A stretch of 60,204 nucleotides of DNA from J089 sp964535735 (GTDB lineage Bacteria; Fidelibacterota; Marinisomatia; Marinisomatales; J089), in NCBI GenBank assembly GCA_964535735.1, contig CAZHTM010000013.1, positions 1-60,204 on the forward strand, given 5' to 3'. The translations under genes were made by a program, and so were the position numbers. The notes beneath the pieces were generated by a model that did not search any database, was not told the origin of the DNA, and was given only the letters and a program-made list of their open reading frames with translations. Shown piece by piece: positions 27,572-35,498 of the stretch (its first letter is position 1; each line of letters begins with the position of its first letter).

Positions 27572-30064
27572 TTAAATAGTGAATTCTAGGCCGAAATAAA
27601 CAACCCGAGGCGTGGAATACCAATTCGGTCGATTAGTGTACTCCGGAGTGGATTCATCTCCAAACCGTCCCAGGGTATACCCGGCGCGGCCGGACGAATC
27701 GTGAACATAATTTTCATTGCGACGATCAAACAGGTTGTATACTTTAAAAAAGAGTTTGGTCGAACCTTTCGACAATCGAATGACTTTATAAGCCGTGACG
27801 TCCACATTGGCCTGCATGGGTTTCCTCCCGGAATTTTCCTCCGCCACCCGGATCAAGGCGTTGGCATCCGCCGGGGTGTAGGGATAACCGCTTTCCAGAC
27901 GGCCGATGGCACTCACTTTCCATTTTCCGCTGGGACCCATGTTCAGCACAAACCGAAAGGCATGGGGCTGATCCCAGTTCAGATAGACCACTTTCTTCTG
28001 TGGTTCGATGGACAAGCGGTAATCGCGCCGCGTTCGGGTGGGATCCGANNNNNNNNNNNNNNNNNNNNNNNNNNNNNNNNNNNNNNNNNNNNNNNNNNNN
28101 NNNNNNNNNNNNNNNNNNNNNNNNNNNNNNNNNNNNNNNNNNNNNNNNACGTTGAAATCCGCATTTTGATACAACCGCTGATAAGGGGGCATCTGGAAGA
28201 AATGGCCATAGGAGAAAAATAGTTTTCCGGTGGCCGTAACAGGAAAGGCGATAGAAAACCGGGGACTAAACTGGGTTTTCACCGTCGCTGGTTTTGTTTG
28301 ATTGGTGTCAGGATCGTTCCAATCCAATGCCACGCGTCCGTCTGGATTATAATAATCCCACCGGTATCCGATATTCAGAATAAAATCATCCATCTCGATT
28401 TTATCCTGGATAAAGGCTGACATCTCCACCGGATGATTGTTGTAGGAATTTGTTAATAGACTATGTTTCGGAATATTAATACTACCCGGAATTCGATCCC
28501 CATTGTCATCTTTGGCCGAATCCCACTCGCCATTCCCGTTCAAATCCGTAAACGATTCACCTTCATCCCACAGTCCATTTTCATTATCATCGTTCCAGGG
28601 TTCATCCCTCCGATCCACGTCAATGGACCAGGAAAGCAGGTTAAATCCATGATTCCGTCGTTCAAATCCCATTTTTATTTCATGATGATTTGAAATCTGA
28701 CTGGTTATCTGTCCGTTAAATAGATTAGTGATTACTTCCCGTTCATACCGGGAATTGTTTGTTCCACCAGAATAGAATTCATAATTGGAGTCCCGAACAT
28801 AATATCCACCCCACACTAGGCGGGGATCGTAAGGATCTTTGTAGGCATAATATTCATAGAAATTCCGGACATGGGAAAAATTCAGGGAATAAAAGGTTTT
28901 GGTGCCCAGTTGGTGGGTCCACTGGAGCATGTGGGTGTTCGCGTCTTTCACGTTCCAGTAGTGTCCCCATTCCAAATATTTTCGCGTGTGACTGTAACTT
29001 TTCCAGGATTGATCTTCGCTGATATAATTGTACTGTATTTTGATATTGTCGTTGATATAATATGAAAGTTTGGCCTGAAGATTCAATTTTTCGCGGGGAT
29101 TGGCGGCATAGACTTTCCAATCCGAGGAATCCAGCAAAGCCCCGTAGGCATTGTATTTCGTTATTCCAAAAAGCGTTCCTTCGCGGTTGGAATTTCGTAG
29201 AGATACAAAAAACCGCATCCGATCTAAAAAAGGCAAATACCCAGTCAGCGATGCTTCCAGTTCCGTAAGATTATCCGGATTATAAGGTTGGGCATAATCT
29301 TGAATCTGGGGATGGATATCCAAATCATAATTGGTGAACATGTCCCCAGCCATATAGGACACCGAACCGTGGAATGCTTTCCCTGGATTCTTGGTGACAA
29401 TATTGACAACACCTGACATGGCATGTCCGTATTCCGCTGAAAAGGAACCGGTGATTACCGATAATTCTTCAATCGCATTTGTGGCGATGTCCACCCCGAT
29501 CTGATTGGTGAAAGGATTCACGTTGGGAACCCCATCAATTAAATAGGCAATTTCGTCCGAGCGGCCACCCCTGAAGTGCAGGGCGCCCCCGGCATCCACC
29601 GAGACTCCGGCCTTCGTTTGAACGATGGCCTGGAAGGATTCCACCGGGGAATCTTCAATGGTTTGGGAAGAGATCACTGCCGCCGAAGCCGTGGCATCTT
29701 TCTGAATCATAGGGCGTTGCGCCTTGACCGTAATTTCTTCACCAGATTCCAACACCGTAACCTCTAAGAGCGCATCCACTGTTGTAGTGAGATCGCTATG
29801 GACCACGACATTTTCAATCTTTAAAGTTTTATACCCGATCATGGAAAATGTGAGGGTATAATTGCCCGGAGGAACATTCAGAATATAATAGCGTCCGTCC
29901 GTGTTGGCCGCGGCTCCCAGGTAGAGTCCCTCGACAACAACATTCGTCCCTGCCAAAGTTTGCCCATCAGAACCGGTGACAGTACCCACTATTTTCCCCG
30001 TGGTTCCAGCCTGTAAGGCGGTTACGAAAATAAAGGTGGCTAGGAAGCGGTAAAGTAATTTCAT
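27572..30064 (-). CDS. TonB-dependent receptor with carboxypeptidase-regulatory N-domain (module 1), contains assembly gap
   Basis: ATG 30064 with AGGGGA seven bases upstream. Signal peptide ends near TALQAG. Carboxypeptidase-regulatory-like domain at ~20-105 (GKIVGTVTGSDGQTLAGTNV; VPPGNYTLTFSMIGYKTL). Plug motifs ALHFRGGRSDEIAYLIDGV and AEYGHAMSGVVNIVTKNPG. The mid-barrel has Ca-type loops (DDNENGLWDEG, DLNGNGEWDS). The barrel ends VVYFGLEFTI. A 100-N gap after LYQNADFN removes a barrel segment; the module 2 receptor has about 140 residues between the matching points, so the true protein is probably nearer 930 residues than the 830 given with the placeholder. First gene of the module; substrate unknown. 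Confidence 0.9.
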   Translation of the reverse strand: MKLLYRFLATFIFVTALQAGTTGKIVGTVTGSDGQTLAGTNVVVEGLYLGAAANTDGRYYILNVPPGNYTLTFSMIGYKTLKIENVVVHSDLTTTVDALLEVTVLESGEEITVKAQRPMIQKDATASAAVISSQTIEDSPVESFQAIVQTKAGVSVDAGGALHFRGGRSDEIAYLIDGVPNVNPFTNQIGVDIATNAIEELSVITGSFSAEYGHAMSGVVNIVTKNPGKAFHGSVSYMAGDMFTNYDLDIHPQIQDYAQPYNPDNLTELEASLTGYLPFLDRMRFFVSLRNSNREGTLFGITKYNAYGALLDSSDWKVYAANPREKLNLQAKLSYYINDNIKIQYNYISEDQSWKSYSHTRKYLEWGHYWNVKDANTHMLQWTHQLGTKTFYSLNFSHVRNFYEYYAYKDPYDPRLVWGGYYVRDSNYEFYSGGTNNSRYEREVITNLFNGQITSQISNHHEIKMGFERRNHGFNLLSWSIDVDRRDEPWNDDNENGLWDEGESFTDLNGNGEWDSAKDDNGDRIPGSINIPKHSLLTNSYNNHPVEMSAFIQDKIEMDDFILNIGYRWDYYNPDGRVALDWNDPDTNQTKPATVKTQFSPRFSIAFPVTATGKLFFSYGHFFQMPPYQRLYQNADFNXXXXXXXXXXXXXXXXXXXXXXXXXXXXXXXXXXSDPTRTRRDYRLSIEPQKKVVYLNWDQPHAFRFVLNMGPSGKWKVSAIGRLESGYPYTPADANALIRVAEENSGRKPMQANVDVTAYKVIRLSKGSTKLFFKVYNLFDRRNENYVHDSSGRAGYTLGRFGDESTPEYTNRPNWYSTPRVVYFGLEFTI
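28049..28148. other. Assembly gap (100 N) inside TonB receptor
   Basis: Exactly 100 Ns of unknown true length. The flanks do not overlap one another, unlike the gaps at 30947 and 51011. Confidence 0.9.
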
Positions 30065-30102
30065 GGCAAATCCCCTGATCTTGACGGCGTCGGTGAAAAC
30101 AA

Positions 30103-30128
30103 GCGAGCCCTGATTGCTCAGGGCTCGC
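30103..30128 (-). terminator. Rho-independent-type terminator after the FG-GAP protein gene
   Basis: An 11-bp perfect stem (GCGAGCCCTGA / TCAGGGCTCGC) with a 4-nt loop lies 9 nt past the stop of the FG-GAP gene. On the minus strand it is followed by TTGTTTTC; on the plus strand by CAGGTTTTTT. It separates the FG-GAP transcript from the TBDR operon. The TBDR start is only 39 nt further on, so module 1 is fed either by readthrough or by a promoter overlapping this hairpin. Confidence 0.8.
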
Positions 30129-30136
30129 CAGGTTTT

Positions 30137-31983
30137 TTATTTCAACAGCGTCATGGTGCGCGAAAGGGTCGCGCCATTCACGTTGAGTTTATATAAATAA
30201 GTTCCACTGGCCACCGGTACCCCGTTGGCATCCAAACCATTCCACATGGCGGAATGTTCACCTGCGGGTTGATACTCTGAAACCAGTGAGGTTACCAGCC
30301 GTCCCTGGAGATCGTAGATCTTCAGTTCGACCTGACCGGCACGTGCCAGTTCATAGTTTATGCTGGTAGTTGGGTTGAAGGGATTGGGGTAGTTCTGAGA
30401 CAGACGATAGGTGTCCAAAATCTGAGAACCCCAGTCTGGAGCAATCGCCAGAACTTCACTGCTGGTCAAGACCACTACATATTCGGTAGCAGTGGTGTCA
30501 CCATCTTCATGACCAACGACCAGATCGGGATGAGTGTCACCATCCAGATCGGCGTTCAAACCGCCATTTCCGGAAGCTCCACCGAAAGCCACAGAATAGG
30601 TCCGAACAGAACCGGTAGTATCTACCTGGTACACCAGTTCCGGCCCGGTATAACTGGCGGTATCAGTAACACTGCCACCAATGTAGTCAAACCGGTAAAC
30701 GGCGCTGTTATAGTTATTTCCAATGAAAATTTCACCCAGTCCATCGCCATCAAAATCACCGACCGCCATTCCACGGGTTCCACCGGCTACATGGCCAATT
30801 ACCGCCACATCACTGGAGTCCGCGGTAGCTAAATCTGTCACTTCCGACATGATCCGGACGTCACCAGTCCATGGGCTTACAATCAATTCCTCAGAACCGT
30901 TGCCATCAATGTCAAAACTGGCTTGTCCCTGGAGAGCCCACATATCNNNNNNNNNNNNNNNNNNNNNNNNNNNNNNNNNNNNNNNNNNNNNNNNNNNNNN
31001 NNNNNNNNNNNNNNNNNNNNNNNNNNNNNNNNNNNNNNNNNNNNNNCAGAACCGTTGCCATCAATGTCAAAACTGGCTTGTCCCTGGAGAGCCCACATAT
31101 CATTACCGCCACCAGAAATATGTTCAACGTAAGGAACATAGGTATCAGGACCGGAGGCTTCATACCAAGAACCATAATCGGTACCCCAAAACGCCTCTTT
31201 GTTCCCATCGTTGTCCACATCACAGATCGTGGCGCCATAGGTCGATCCTACATCACTGGTTGTATCCAGAACTTCTGTATTCCAAGTAGTAAAACCGCCT
31301 AAAAATCCACCGGAGCCCAAAGAGAAGATCATCATGGCATCATCGGTTGTGGCATCACTATACTTCCGGAATCCCATTACAACCTCTTCTGCACCATCGC
31401 CATCAACATCACCGACAGCTATGGCTGAAGGGCGAGTATTGGAACCTACGGAAACACCAAAGTTCCAGGTTGCCGTCGGGGCCGGCGGTGTTGTACCACT
31501 CCATGCTGGAAGATCAGGTCCTTCCCAAACATAGAACCGAGAAGGATTCGATCCATCTGGCGGATTGCCAGTACCATAGGGTACACCCAATAAAATTTCC
31601 ATATGGCCATCACCGTCCAGATCACCTACTGTATGGACCGGGAAACTGGCGCCACCCGTATATAACGTAGTGTCCCACCAGGACCAGGCCAATTCATACC
31701 CATTCGGTCCAGCTTCATAAAGCCATAATGAACAACCTGTGGGGTATTCTGGCCCGCCTCCATTCGGATTGGAATGATCGGAAAGTACCAGAAATTCTTT
31801 ATTCCCATCCTCATCCAAATCCCAACCGGCTGAGACGGCTTGCGTCACCACTACCGGGTAAGGACTACCGGGATGAGTGGTTTGGGAGAATGTTTTGCTC
31901 CAGCCAGTACCAAATGCTTCCTGAGCAAAGACACCTGACAAGAGCAGAGCAGCTCCAATCACAATGTTAACTTTTTTATTCAT
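30137..31983 (-). CDS. Secreted FG-GAP (VCBS) repeat protein with YPNPFNP sorting domain; intact, split by a false gap
   Basis: The gap at 30947-31046 is flanked by the same 55 bp. Removing the Ns and one 55-bp copy (155 bases) leaves 1692 bases, an in-frame 563-residue protein, so the apparent frameshift is an artefact. ATG 31983 has a near-ideal GAGGAGGT upstream. Signal peptide 1-20. At least six FG-GAP motifs line up (DLDGDGHMEILLG, DVDGDGAEEVVMG, DVDNDGNKEAFWG, DIDGNGSEELIVS, DFDGDGLGEIFIG, DLDGDTHPDLVVG), predicting a Ca-binding beta-propeller. The last ~80 residues (QNYPNPFNPTTSINYEL to LSRTMTLLK) are the type A sorting domain. It has its own promoter region and terminator. A surface-exposed binding or structural protein is likely; the ligand is unknown. 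Confidence 0.88.
30947..31046. other. False assembly gap (contig overlap)
   Basis: The 55 bp at 30892-30946 are repeated exactly at 31047-31101. This is the overlap left when two contigs sharing a k-mer are joined with 100 Ns. Collapsing it restores the reading frame. Confidence 0.93.
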
Positions 31984-32271
31984 TTGACCTCCTCTATCGA
32001 TCTATTTGAATTGAAGGTTGTTGAATTTTGTCGAACGACAAAATTTTGTTCGAAAATTTTACCCCGTAAATTCCTAACAATCAATAACTTATTTGGTTAT
32101 TGCTTTTTACATTTACCTAACTACGATATAAATATTATTTTTAGTTATTATGAATATATTTTTGTGCTTTGCGTAGAAAATAAAATCGTCCGAAAATATT
32201 GAATCCTTTCCTCGGACAGAGAAAAGGTATGGCTAGATTTCTTTTGAATTCCTTTAATTTTTCTTATTACC
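31984..32271. promoter_or_regulatory. Divergent intergenic region
   Basis: 288 AT-rich bases between two divergent transcription units, so it should hold promoters for both the FG-GAP gene (minus) and the cell-wall operon (plus). It contains the palindrome at 32024-32045 and the GAGGAGGT ribosome site of the FG-GAP gene. No ribosome site is evident before the plus-strand gene at 32272. Confidence 0.6.
32024..32045. promoter_or_regulatory. 22-bp palindrome, candidate operator
   Basis: Perfect inverted repeat with half-site AATTTTGTCGA, centred on TCGA. A partial second copy (TTTTGTTCGAAAA) starts right at its end. It lies about 40 bp upstream of the FG-GAP start codon on the minus strand. The position fits a repressor or activator site; a weak hairpin is the alternative. 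Confidence 0.45.
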
Positions 32272-33432
32272 ATGCGCCGCTTATTCCACATTATCATCTT
32301 TGTGTCCTCATTAGGGTATTCCACATCAGGACAAGTTTCGTTGACGCCCATTCGTTCTTCGCAAGAAGATTCCCAAATGAACTTCCTTTTGCATAATGGC
32401 ATAGTCTATGGAACCTGGTCCTCAACGTCGTTATCGCATGGCAAACTTATTGTTCCAACACCTCAAACCGAGGTGTTACGTTATTGTCAGATCAATGCCC
32501 TGAACACGCCTTTGATCACAGCGATTTATAAATCCCCCCAGGAACCCCATGCATTTATCGTACGGATTTACAACCAGGATTTACGGCTTATCCAAGACTT
32601 TCCTCTGAAACGAGGACTGGATCGAGGCCTTCCCTTAATCCGTCCTTTCTCATCCGCGTGGGTACTATGCTTATTTCCAGATGATCAATCTTATCTCTGG
32701 GTATCGCCGTCTAAAACGTTTATCAAAGGTTCTGTTTTTGGCTGGTCCTCATTTGATTTAGAAAAGAAAATCCTGACGGCTACAACCGCCGACGAGACGC
32801 TCTACAGCCTTCATATGCGATCCGAATCTGTGACCGCTACCCAAAATGTAATTCTCATGCGATGGACGCCGGGGCACTCTCCCGATTCTGTGCTTGTTTT
32901 GCCTCTGACCATGCCGTACGATTTTTTAATAAGAAGTGAGTATGGTTTGATCACCGGGACATGGTTTACCGATCCAGAAAGCAAGCCAGAATTTCTTCAA
33001 TATGTGGTCGAGCTCTCTAATGGTAAAATTCTATGGGAGTACTCGTTAAACGAATTGCCTCGGGAGTCCTATTTGTATTCAGGGAAAATTCTTCGGATAT
33101 ACAATTCCAGAGTTACTATATCATCCGTTGGCAAACCGAACGGATATAATCATCTAGACTTTCCCCCGGACCGGTTCGTGCATGGATCGGAGGTAAATAG
33201 AGACACCCTGTGGATTCTCACTTCCCATACACCTCAAGTCGATAAACACGGTGTCACCTATTCCGGATTTCAATTATGGACATTGCCACTAAAATCAATG
33301 GACGCATCCAGCTATACGCTGGACATCCCAGAATCCCACCATATTTCAGTCACGTTCGCCCCTGAACGGCACCTGGTACTGGTTGAAAACAAGCATCAGC
33401 TTCTGGAATTCAAACTGCCGGCGAGGCCGTGA
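32272..33432 (+). CDS. Secreted protein of unknown function
   Basis: 386 residues with an N-terminal signal peptide (MRRLFHIIIFVSSLGYSTSG). The rest is beta-rich with several repeats of a hydrophobic-strand/turn pattern that could be a beta-propeller, but no known motif was recognised. No C-terminal sorting domain or lipobox. It is the first gene of a tight plus-strand run: its TGA stop overlaps the GTG start of the next gene (GTGA). It may work with the M23-like protein encoded next. Confidence 0.7.
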   Translation: MRRLFHIIIFVSSLGYSTSGQVSLTPIRSSQEDSQMNFLLHNGIVYGTWSSTSLSHGKLIVPTPQTEVLRYCQINALNTPLITAIYKSPQEPHAFIVRIYNQDLRLIQDFPLKRGLDRGLPLIRPFSSAWVLCLFPDDQSYLWVSPSKTFIKGSVFGWSSFDLEKKILTATTADETLYSLHMRSESVTATQNVILMRWTPGHSPDSVLVLPLTMPYDFLIRSEYGLITGTWFTDPESKPEFLQYVVELSNGKILWEYSLNELPRESYLYSGKILRIYNSRVTISSVGKPNGYNHLDFPPDRFVHGSEVNRDTLWILTSHTPQVDKHGVTYSGFQLWTLPLKSMDASSYTLDIPESHHISVTFAPERHLVLVENKHQLLEFKLPARP

Positions 33433-35498
33433 AGCTATTCGTCACAATACTGGTCTTTTCCTTCTCGTTTGTCTCGACTCAGACTTACAACTGGCCCTGC
33501 CAACCCTTCGATCAACAGCATTGGATCAACGGGACTTTTTGTGAATGCCGTTCCGGCACATCCGGAGATATCGATCATTTTCACGAAGGAATTGACATTG
33601 ATCTACCTGCAGGAAACGCGGTCTATTCCGTGATTGACGGCTCGGTGGTGAGTATTGGAACGGCCGACGATTATGGAATCAATTCCTGGATTAGGGTCGG
33701 CCGGTATGCCTATGTCCATGTAATTCCTAATCCCACTTTATCGGTGGGTATGCAGGTGACCGCTTACGAGACCATCCTGGGCTGGACCAATTCCTGGAAT
33801 CACATCCATTTCAAGGATGGATTTCCTGGTGATGAAATCAACCCTATCCGCATAGATGGTGGCCTTTCTCCACTGGAGGACCATTACGATCCTTGGGTGA
33901 ACGATATTCGGTTCTATGTCGACGACACGCAAACAGAATTTGCCAATGGTCGTGTATTTGGGCGGGTAGATATTGTCAGTCGGGCTATGGACCACACAGA
34001 TGACGGTCCCATTGGCTGGGACAACGGTATTTATAAAATTGGTTATGAAATCCTGGATTCCACTGGCGTGGTCTTTCAATCTCTCAGCACACCTTTTCTT
34101 TTTAATCAAATTCCGTCCCAATCCTATGTTCGCAATGTCTATGCTCCCGGCTCTAATACCAGTGTTTACCGCTACATCGTCACCAATCATCTGAACGGGA
34201 ACCATTACCTGGATGTAACTACCTGGCCCCAGGGGACCTATTTAGCCCGGGTCATAACTTGGGATCATTACCTTCAGGCAGATACCCTGGAACGGGAGTT
34301 TACGGTGACTGAAAGTGATACGGTGGCGCCCGTGGCACCCACTCTGCTTTCAGTATTTCAAAAGGACGATGGATTTCAGTTGAACTGGGCTCCTAATTCT
34401 GAATCAGACCTGGCGGGGTACCGTTTGTACTTCAGTTACAACCTGGACGACTGGTATCTCCATAGCACGGAGAATGAGTTGGGTCCGGAAACAACCCAAT
34501 TGATTATTGATACCTTTAGTGAAAATATCACAATCTATTTTCGTCTTACGGCCATCGACGCGGCGTCTTTTCCCAATGAGAGCACTCCATCTGTCATATT
34601 CCCTTTCCGAAAAAACGCTCATAACCGAATCATGATCTACGACTATCAAAATACATTCCATCCGTTAGACACTCCAGCTCAACTGGCGGCTTTAATTCCA
34701 GGCTGGAATTATGGGCTGGAAACCAGCCGTGATACTTTGATTTTACCGGACAATCCTGGGGATCTGCGGCTTCTGGTCCTCCTAACTGGTAAAGATTTCA
34801 GTCAACCATTACCTTCGTTTCTGGATACGCTCATCCCCGCGGTTCCCACCTGGTGTGTGGGTTCACGAGCACTGGATATCTTGGGCGGTGATTCCGTTCT
34901 GATTTCGGCTTTTGCCAGTTGGTCTCTCTTTCCAGGTCCTTTATCCGGGGATTCTTGGGTGGTTGAAGGAATGCCCAATACCCTGTTTGAGGAATTTTCA
35001 GGGGTGTTGACCGTGACCGATTCTTTGCGAACCTTGGCAACCAGTACCCCATTTATAGTACTCCGTGACAATGTTGGACGTCCCTTAGGAGCTTGGCAGG
35101 ATTCCCTTCTGGTTATTGACTTCCCTTTGACTGCTTTAGACCCTTCAGCACAATCGGGATTGGTTGCGCGCGTCATAGCCACCTTCCTTCCTATGGTAGC
35201 CATCACCCCCGAATCTCTCCAACCGGAACAGTTTTCCTTAACCATTTATCCCAACCCGTTTAATCCCAACGGGACCCTTCTCATCCGAACCGGCCAAGAT
35301 CCGGTGGAATTAATCGTATTCAATCTCAGGGGGCAAGAAGTCTATCACCTGAATCTACCGGTGGATACTGGCGAACGTCGGATTCAATTTCCATCACACA
35401 CCCTTTCACGATTATCTTCCGGGGTTTATTTCATAAAATTGACGTCCCAAGTGGACCAGCGTCATTCTTTAACGAAAAAAATGGTAGTGCTTAAATGA
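33429..35498 (+). CDS. Secreted M23 (LytM)-type metallopeptidase-like protein with sorting domain
   Basis: 689 residues from a GTG start that overlaps the upstream stop by 4 nt. Signal peptide 1-18. The M23 zinc site is present: H52 and D56 in HEGID, then H125-I-H127 in NHIHF. The preceding AGNAVYSVIDGSVVSIG matches the core of the LytM fold. M23 enzymes cut peptidoglycan cross-bridges or other glycine-rich peptides. The middle carries an FN3-like segment (LSWAP-like near 310-400; LNWAPNSESDLAGYRLYFS). The C-terminus (IYPNPFNPNGTLLIRT to LTKKMVVLK) is a type A sorting domain, so the peptidase would be displayed outside the outer membrane rather than in the periplasm, which is unusual for a cell-wall enzyme acting on self. 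It may attack other cells or envelope proteins. The next gene starts within its stop codon (ATGA). Confidence 0.85.
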   Translation: MKLFVTILVFSFSFVSTQTYNWPCQPFDQQHWINGTFCECRSGTSGDIDHFHEGIDIDLPAGNAVYSVIDGSVVSIGTADDYGINSWIRVGRYAYVHVIPNPTLSVGMQVTAYETILGWTNSWNHIHFKDGFPGDEINPIRIDGGLSPLEDHYDPWVNDIRFYVDDTQTEFANGRVFGRVDIVSRAMDHTDDGPIGWDNGIYKIGYEILDSTGVVFQSLSTPFLFNQIPSQSYVRNVYAPGSNTSVYRYIVTNHLNGNHYLDVTTWPQGTYLARVITWDHYLQADTLEREFTVTESDTVAPVAPTLLSVFQKDDGFQLNWAPNSESDLAGYRLYFSYNLDDWYLHSTENELGPETTQLIIDTFSENITIYFRLTAIDAASFPNESTPSVIFPFRKNAHNRIMIYDYQNTFHPLDTPAQLAALIPGWNYGLETSRDTLILPDNPGDLRLLVLLTGKDFSQPLPSFLDTLIPAVPTWCVGSRALDILGGDSVLISAFASWSLFPGPLSGDSWVVEGMPNTLFEEFSGVLTVTDSLRTLATSTPFIVLRDNVGRPLGAWQDSLLVIDFPLTALDPSAQSGLVARVIATFLPMVAITPESLQPEQFSLTIYPNPFNPNGTLLIRTGQDPVELIVFNLRGQEVYHLNLPVDTGERRIQFPSHTLSRLSSGVYFIKLTSQVDQRHSLTKKMVVLK

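Noticed and set aside
30137..31983. Frameshift or pseudogene in the FG-GAP protein gene
   Set aside because: The frame break is caused by 100 Ns plus a duplicated 55-bp contig end; collapsing restores one frame.
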